Of a stretch of 30,202 bases of DNA, positions 25,300 through 30,202 are shown in pieces. The notes beneath the pieces were generated by a model that made no database searches, had not been told where the DNA came from, and saw only the letters and a program-made list of their open reading frames with translations. Location: positions 1-30,202 of the forward strand of contig CAZSDG010000005.1 in assembly GCA_964605575.1 (NCBI GenBank), in the 5' to 3' direction. This DNA is from JAAZHN01 sp964605575. Lineage in GTDB: Bacteria; Bacillota_I; Bacilli_A; RF39; UBA660. The position numbers and the translations under genes were made by a program. The number at the start of each line of letters is the position of its first letter. Positions within the stretch are counted from its first letter, which is position 1.

Positions 25300-25893
25300 A
25301 TGAGAACAGAAGAAGATGTATCATTATTCTTTACTCAAATAAAAACAGCATTCAATGATACTAAGGAAAAATATGATCAAAGGCAAGCTTTAGGCGGAAT
25401 AATTTCTTATTTTTTAAAAAGAAATGTTTCTTTTATTACAAAAATATCTAATCGGGAAAATTTAATCAAATATACAGAAGAAGAAATTTGCTATGCTTTG
25501 GTTGAACACGTAATAAAAAGGGCTGGTTATTATAAAACATTAACAAGAATTAGTGATTTACCTGATGTTGATGAGTGTAAGAGTCACAAAGAAGCATCGA
25601 GAATAATTATTAAATTATTAATTCAATATTCTCAAGCAAAAAACCGAATTACATTTGGTGATATAAATAATGTTGTTAAAACAATCATGCTTCACGATAA
25701 CTTAAGAAAATATTTGTCTAATCAATTAATAAGTGATTTATTTATTAAAGAAATCGAATTAGATGAAGAATATATGCCCTTTCAAATTGTTTATATGACC
25801 CTTGATGCCGAAGAAAAAAAAGCTGACTTGGATGGTAATAAAATTTTAGAATTTATTCGAAAAGACTTTTTTAAAAATAAAGAAAAATATTGA
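25300..25893 (+). CDS. Cytoplasmic helical protein, unknown
   Basis: A 197-residue, charged protein with no membrane segment, predicted to be almost all helix (for example EEEICYALVEHVIKRAGYY, ASRIIIKLLIQYSQ). I recognise no motif. It stands alone between two divergent or convergent minus-strand units, with its own extended -10 promoter. Its TGA stop (25891-25893) is the only TGA terminator I find in the window, and it lies in the stem of a shared terminator. If TGA were read through, the next in-frame stop is TAA at 25915. Confidence 0.8.
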   Translation: MRTEEDVSLFFTQIKTAFNDTKEKYDQRQALGGIISYFLKRNVSFITKISNRENLIKYTEEEICYALVEHVIKRAGYYKTLTRISDLPDVDECKSHKEASRIIIKLLIQYSQAKNRITFGDINNVVKTIMLHDNLRKYLSNQLISDLFIKEIELDEEYMPFQIVYMTLDAEEKKADLDGNKILEFIRKDFFKNKEKY

Positions 25894-25913
25894 TTTTACT
25901 CAATATTTTTTTT
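25883..25913. terminator. Bidirectional terminator overlapping both stop codons
   Basis: AAAAATATTGA (25883-25893) pairs with TCAATATTTTT (25900-25910) around TTTTAC, with a T-run to 25913. The plus-strand TGA forms the stem top, and the minus-strand stop (25898-25896) is in the loop. Confidence 0.82.
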
Positions 25914-26429
25914 GTAATATTCTAATATTTTAATATCTCTTAAAACCATAAACTTGGTCCGATAGACATTATCGTATTTAGAACCTATTAGGTTATTTAA
26001 ATTAGAGGTCATTTTTTCTATTGCTTCCTCAATACTTAACCAAGTAAATTCAGCGCCCTCATCTTCTTCTTGTTTGGTTAGATTTCTTTCCTCCTTAGAA
26101 ATAGTCTTAGCAACAAAAATGTGTGATATTTGTTTAAAATTTTCTTGAGATTTATCTTCAATTATTGTTCCTAATTTAGTAATTATTTTAATATTATAAC
26201 CAATTTCTTCTAAGCATTCTCTTTTAAAAGCTACTTCTACATCTTCGTTAGGGTCAACTCCACCACCTGGTAATTTATATTCATTTTTGTGTTTTTTAAT
26301 AAAAACAGCAATTTTACCCTCTTTATTAAAGACAATTCCTCTAGCCCCAGTTCTAATTTCTGGTTCCTCATTATTTTCTTTTTTAAAAATATTGAAATCA
26401 TCATCAGTAATAATGGCTATTTCTTGCAT
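25896..26429 (-). CDS. Nudix hydrolase
   Basis: Hydrolyses a nucleoside diphosphate linked to another group; the exact substrate cannot be told. The 177-residue protein has a complete Nudix box at residues 56-78: G, five residues, E62, seven residues, then R70-E71-C-L-E74-E75-I-G-Y, with the metal-binding glutamates intact. A preceding KLPGGGVDPNE segment is typical. An N-terminal extension of about 25 residues (MQEIAIITDDDFNIF) and the C-terminal helix are family-variable; the former resembles housecleaning or ADP-ribose-type enzymes only loosely. AGGTGAT serves as ribosome site. It lies 20 bases after the symporter gene on the same strand and is probably co-transcribed. Confidence 0.93.
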   Translation of the reverse strand: MQEIAIITDDDFNIFKKENNEEPEIRTGARGIVFNKEGKIAVFIKKHKNEYKLPGGGVDPNEDVEVAFKRECLEEIGYNIKIITKLGTIIEDKSQENFKQISHIFVAKTISKEERNLTKQEEDEGAEFTWLSIEEAIEKMTSNLNNLIGSKYDNVYRTKFMVLRDIKILEYYKKNIE

Positions 26430-26449
26430 TTAATCACCTACTTAACTAA

Positions 26450-27688
26450 TTATAACTTAAAATACTTTTTAAACCAATTTTTTTTATTAGCTAAACGATT
26501 AATCATCATTGCTGCAGCTGAGTCTCCGGTCACGTTTAAAAGTGTTGCCGGCGGGTCAATAATAGCGGCAATTATGGTTAAGATAGGTAAGGCCGCGATA
26601 GGAAATCCCATCATGGTAATAATAAACATCTCAGAGATAGTTCCACCACCAACTGGTACAGCTGAAACTAAAAGAGTGGCTACTAACGATACTACTAGGA
26701 TTTGACCAAGGCTAGCATTAGTTTGAAACAAATAGACTAAAAACATTATTTTAAATACACTTCCTAAATTTGAGCCGTCTTTATGAAAACTTGTTCCTAA
26801 TGATACAGTAGTATTTGCAATATCATCAGATATTCCCATATCTTTTACGGACTTTATATTTACAGGAATACTCGCAGCTGAAGAACAAGTAGCAAGAGCT
26901 GTAATGCTAGGTGGAATAATGTGTTTCCAATATTTTTTAACTCCTTTTTTACCATTACCTATAAATGCATATAAAGAATAAATAAAAAAATAAATAAACA
27001 ATGCAGAAAGAGTATAAATAATGAATACTTTAAAATAGCCAAGAGCTATTTCTTTTCCAAAAGTTCCTATTAAAGTAGCAAAATATGCTCCTAGCCCAAT
27101 CGGTGCATAATACATAATTATTTTAATAAATTTTTCTACTACTGTATTCGCACTATCTAAAAAATTTAGAAATGCCACTGATTCTTCTTGAGCCATTTTA
27201 ATCGCAATCCCAATCATGATTGAAAATAAAATTAAAGCAATCATATTTTCATTGGTGAATAATTTACTAAAACTATTTACGCTAATCATATTTACTGTTC
27301 TTTCTAATAAATTCAATTCAACTTTTTCCTCTTTTAGGTTCACATCTAATGTTTCTACAATCTTTTTACTATTAACCTTATCAACTAAAGTTACTCTTGT
27401 ACTAGCAATTCCAACTAGGATACTAACAAGAGAAGTAATAATAAATACCAAGATGATTGAAGTCACAATTTTACTAAATCTTCTTGGATGTTTTATTTTG
27501 CCAATCGATGTTGTGATTGTTAAAAATATTAAAGGAACAATAATTGTCAATAATAAATTTAAAAATAAATCGCCGAGTGGTTTAATAATAATTATTTTTT
27601 CTTTAAATATTAAACCAAGTAATCCTCCGATCATTATTGCCATTAGTAAAACAATTGATGATTTGTATGTTTTCCAAAAAATTTTCAT
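26450..27688 (-). CDS. Dicarboxylate/amino acid:cation symporter (DAACS, SLC1-like)
   Basis: Imports an amino acid with cations across the membrane. The 412-residue protein has the family elements: the serine-rich hairpin 1 (ALATCSSAASIP), the TM7 motif as FHKDGSN where most have NMDGT, hairpin 2 (VPVGGG), and TM8 IDPPATLLNVTGD. By alignment to GltPh, D394, T398, N401 and D405 are kept, but R397, which binds the acidic side chain, is alanine. A neutral substrate (serine, threonine, alanine or cysteine) is therefore more likely than glutamate or aspartate (inference). AAAGGAAAG precedes the ATG. It is transcribed before the Nudix gene. Confidence 0.92.
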   Translation of the reverse strand: MKIFWKTYKSSIVLLMAIMIGGLLGLIFKEKIIIIKPLGDLFLNLLLTIIVPLIFLTITTSIGKIKHPRRFSKIVTSIILVFIITSLVSILVGIASTRVTLVDKVNSKKIVETLDVNLKEEKVELNLLERTVNMISVNSFSKLFTNENMIALILFSIMIGIAIKMAQEESVAFLNFLDSANTVVEKFIKIIMYYAPIGLGAYFATLIGTFGKEIALGYFKVFIIYTLSALFIYFFIYSLYAFIGNGKKGVKKYWKHIIPPSITALATCSSAASIPVNIKSVKDMGISDDIANTTVSLGTSFHKDGSNLGSVFKIMFLVYLFQTNASLGQILVVSLVATLLVSAVPVGGGTISEMFIITMMGFPIAALPILTIIAAIIDPPATLLNVTGDSAAAMMINRLANKKNWFKKYFKL

Positions 27689-27710
27689 AAATCTTTCCTT
27701 TCTAACTCTA

Positions 27711-27739
27711 ATTATAAATATTATAATTAATTATGTCTA
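27711..27739 (-). promoter_or_regulatory. Promoter of the symporter-Nudix transcript
   Basis: On the minus strand: TAGACA (27739-27734, 5 of 6), 17 bases, then a perfect TATAAT (27716-27711), 23 bases before the ATG. Confidence 0.75.
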
Positions 27740-27767
27740 CATTAGATAGTTCACACTAGTCCACATA

Positions 27768-27776
27768 TGATATAAT
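27768..27776 (+). promoter_or_regulatory. Extended -10 immediately before the Sel1-repeat gene
   Basis: TGA followed by a perfect TATAAT (27771-27776). The ATG is at 27783, where the transcript itself should begin. A TTCACA (27750-27755) sits 15 bases upstream as a possible -35. Confidence 0.6.
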
Positions 27777-27782
27777 TTTATT

Positions 27783-29111
27783 ATGAAGAATAATTATCTT
27801 AAAATGAACAATAATAAATATTTATCTTTAGGAAATCTCTTTAATTTAATTAAAGAGACAGCAAGGAATAAGTCTAGTGCAATGCAATTAGAAATTTTTT
27901 ATGCAATATTCAATATTAATAACATCAATAAAACAACTGTCAATAACTACTGTACAGGTTATAGGGCAATAAGTATTTTATATAAACAAATATATCTTGA
28001 TTTAAATGAGAAATACAAAGAAAATAAATTAATATTTATTGATATTGTTTTAAAACTATTATCTATTTTAAATGAGAATGTCTACATAAAAGATAACAAT
28101 AGTTTAAAATTAATTAATAGTAATAATAAACTAAAAGAATTATGTAAAAAACTTTATAATATAGCTAGTAATGATCCATCTGTAAGCCAAGATTTTTTAA
28201 ATAATGTTAACAAATTATACTTAGCAAATAATTTATATGAATGTTTAATTAACTATTTAAACTATACTATTTTAGAAAATAAGCAACCAAGATATATTAA
28301 TAAGATTAAAATATCTACTAATAAAGAAGAAATACAAGAATATTTGAAAATCAATTTATATGAAGGAATAAGCTATATTACATCTTTAAAAGAATTAGCT
28401 AATAAAAATAATATGTATGCGAATGCCGAGTTAGGTTCCCTAGAATTTAGTGGACTAATTACTGGTAAAATAAATTATGATGATTGTTATAATTATTATT
28501 TAAAGTCTGCAAATAAGAGTCATCCTAAAGGTTGTTGGATGGTCGCTAATTTAATCTATACAAAAAGAGTTAAGAAGGATTTTAATACAGCATGGAAATA
28601 CTTAAATAAAGCAATAGAGTTAGGCAGCATCGCGGCTTTAAATACAATGGGTAATTGTTATTTAAATGGTAATAATAAAGATAAAATAATTGATTTAAAT
28701 ATTGCTATTAAATATTATGAACAAGCAAGTGAATATGGTTATGTATTTGCTTTAAATAATCTAGGTAAAATATATGAGAGTATTGATAAAGAAAAAAGTA
28801 TTCAGTACTATAAGTTAAGTGCAGACTTAAATAACAGTTGGGCATTAAACAAAGTAGGAGAATATTACCGAATCAATAATGATTTAGAAACAGCATATAT
28901 TTATTATTCAAAAGCCATCTTAGCCCCCTATCAAGAAGTTTGTTATTATGCATATTATAACTTAGCTAAATACTATTATTTAGAAGGCAATAAAAAATTA
29001 AATATTGAAAAAAATCTTAATAAAGCAAAAGAATACTTAACTATTGCAAGTAATAATAACGTCAAAGAATCTAAAGAATTATTAAATAAAATAAATAATA
29101 TGTTAAAATAA
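27783..29111 (+). CDS. Sel1/TPR-like repeat protein, probably leaderless
   Basis: A 442-residue, Asn/Lys/Tyr-rich cytoplasmic protein. Residues 1-200 are helical and unrecognised. From about residue 215 several Sel1-type repeats follow, with the pattern A...LG/MG....G......A..YY.KA.E.G (for example AALNTMGNCYLNGNN, YYEQASEYGYVFALNNLGKIYE, WALNKVGEYYR). Sel1 repeats bind other proteins. No ribosome site precedes the ATG; the extended -10 ends only six bases upstream. It stands just before the BspA-like gene, so it might work with it, but they need not be linked functionally. Confidence 0.88.
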   Translation: MKNNYLKMNNNKYLSLGNLFNLIKETARNKSSAMQLEIFYAIFNINNINKTTVNNYCTGYRAISILYKQIYLDLNEKYKENKLIFIDIVLKLLSILNENVYIKDNNSLKLINSNNKLKELCKKLYNIASNDPSVSQDFLNNVNKLYLANNLYECLINYLNYTILENKQPRYINKIKISTNKEEIQEYLKINLYEGISYITSLKELANKNNMYANAELGSLEFSGLITGKINYDDCYNYYLKSANKSHPKGCWMVANLIYTKRVKKDFNTAWKYLNKAIELGSIAALNTMGNCYLNGNNKDKIIDLNIAIKYYEQASEYGYVFALNNLGKIYESIDKEKSIQYYKLSADLNNSWALNKVGEYYRINNDLETAYIYYSKAILAPYQEVCYYAYYNLAKYYYLEGNKKLNIEKNLNKAKEYLTIASNNNVKESKELLNKINNMLK

Positions 29112-29125
29112 TAATAGGAGTGAGT

Positions 29126-30202
29126 ATGAAAAGATTAATAGCCTATACATCTATAATATTTTTTTTGTTATAACCATCGCTATAGGTTTAACCTATTCTT
29201 ATTATGTACCTAAAATATTAGGTAACCCTACAGAGATAACTACTAAGTTATCTAATAGAGGTGTAGAAGTAAATTATATAGATGGTTCAGAAATAGTAAT
29301 TAATAATACAAAGACTACATTGACAAAAAATATTACGATAAAGAATAATACATCTAATCCAATAGATTATGTTATAAAATTTGAAGATGTAATAAATAAC
29401 ATAACAGATAAAGAAAAACTAACCTACTCATATACATGTACAGGTACTGGCTGTCAAAATAGAAGTAATCTAGTCGTGCCAAATACAAATGATGATTTAA
29501 CAACGATAGTAACCTTGAATGCAAATATAACTCATACCTATCAAATAAACCTAACATATGAGGGTATACCAACAGGATCATTTTCAAGTAAAATAAATAT
29601 TATAAAGCCGAATGTATTAATAGAAAGACAAGCGTGGGACTCAAAAGAACTATTTTGGAGGCAGGCAGGAAATATAAGTGAATTAACATTTGAAGATACA
29701 ATCGACATACCCAGCGGATCAACATTTTGGGATGTATCTAAAAATCAAGATGAAAGTATAATGGCCTATATAATAGATGATGGACTTGGAACGAGCACTT
29801 ATCATTTATACATTCAAAGTGAAGGAATTATGTATGCAAATCCAAATATGGGAGGTTGGTTTAATTTTATTCCTTCTACATTCAGTTATTTCTCGAAATT
29901 GGCTAAAATAAATAATCTTAATTTATTAAATACAATTTTTGTGAATGATATGAGTTACATGTTTTATAATGGTAGCTCTCTCACAAGTTTGGATTTAAGT
30001 TTATTTAATACTAATAATATAACCACTATGCGGTTGATGTTTGCTTATTGCAACAATTTAACCAATTTAAACCTAAGTCAGTTTAATACAAGCAACGTTA
30101 AAGATATGAGTTACATGTTTTCTAGCTGTAAAGTTCTCACAAGCTTGAATTTAAGCTCATTTAATACAAGCAATGTTTATTACATATATAATATGTTTTC
30201 TG
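29126..30202 (+). pseudogene. BspA-like (DUF285) leucine-rich-repeat surface protein, frameshifted and cut by the window end
   Basis: The ATG at 29126 (AGGAG at 29115-29119) opens a signal sequence MKRLIAYTSIIFF that stops at TAA (29171) after a T8 run (29159-29166). One extra T, or a -1 slip on T TTT TTG, joins it to a frame open to the window end: FVITIAIGLTYSYYVPKILGN and on. An N-terminal domain follows that resembles the protein at 16843-17379, with cysteines in YTCTGTGCQ. Then come DUF285 repeats of the type LTSLDLS.FNT.N...M..MF..C. About three are seen before the edge. Such proteins are surface adhesins in gut and oral bacteria. Whether this is a dead gene, phase variation or a sequencing error is open. 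Confidence 0.85.

Noticed and set aside
27216..27749. Plus-strand hydrophobic ORF
   Set aside because: Antisense shadow of the symporter; it lacks its own signals.

Overview
The window looks like a chromosomal stretch from an uncultured, strongly AT-rich, low-GC Gram-positive bacterium of the Bacilli/Mollicutes-related gut lineages (inference). Supporting signs are the pcrA-ligA, rpsP-khpA and cdsA-rseP gene pairs, a T-box leader before serS, AGGAGG ribosome sites, SipW-cognate-like and BspA-like surface proteins, and many single-pass membrane-anchored proteins. Tryptophan is encoded by TGG and no reading frame needs TGA as a sense codon, so the standard bacterial code applies. A run of exactly 100 N (4295-4394) shows this is a scaffold of a draft or metagenome assembly.

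Layout. Bases 1-249 hold no gene I can see, only AT-rich DNA with a lone TATAAT at 171-176. Bases 250-4294 are pcrA and ligA (DNA repair and replication), running towards pgsA (phospholipid synthesis, minus strand) across the assembly gap. Bases 5045-9460 encode a heterodimeric ABC exporter and a lipoprotein; 9522-10293 hold two small unknown genes. A tRNA-Gly(UCC) lies on the minus strand at 10397-10470. Bases 10632-12103 are a membrane-anchored protein broken by a frameshift. Bases 12185-12711 are rpsP and khpA, closed by a terminator. Bases 12808-16045 are an envelope cluster (cdsA, rseP, a small helical protein, an anchored Ig-like protein). A multi-pass membrane protein faces it from the minus strand. 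Bases 16843-20083 encode three exported proteins: a SipW-cognate-type protein, a cell-wall amidase, and an anchored protein with a 23-serine linker. Bases 20085-21613 are serS with its T-box. On the minus strand (25148-21646) lie a CapA-like phosphoesterase that runs, across a homopolymer frameshift, into a MEMO-type domain, followed by an anchored protein of unknown function. Then come an unknown gene, a Nudix hydrolase, an amino-acid symporter, a Sel1-repeat protein with a probably leaderless mRNA, and the start of a BspA-like leucine-rich-repeat surface protein cut by the window edge.

Themes. Much of the window serves the envelope: phospholipid synthesis, membrane proteolysis, an exporter, wall hydrolysis and surface proteins. 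Three genes are broken by what looks like one missing base in an A or T run, always in the same direction. Convergent genes repeatedly end inside shared hairpin terminators, and this pattern also explains the assembly gap: joining the two contigs over a 3-base TTA overlap gives a perfect hairpin that ends both ligA and pgsA.
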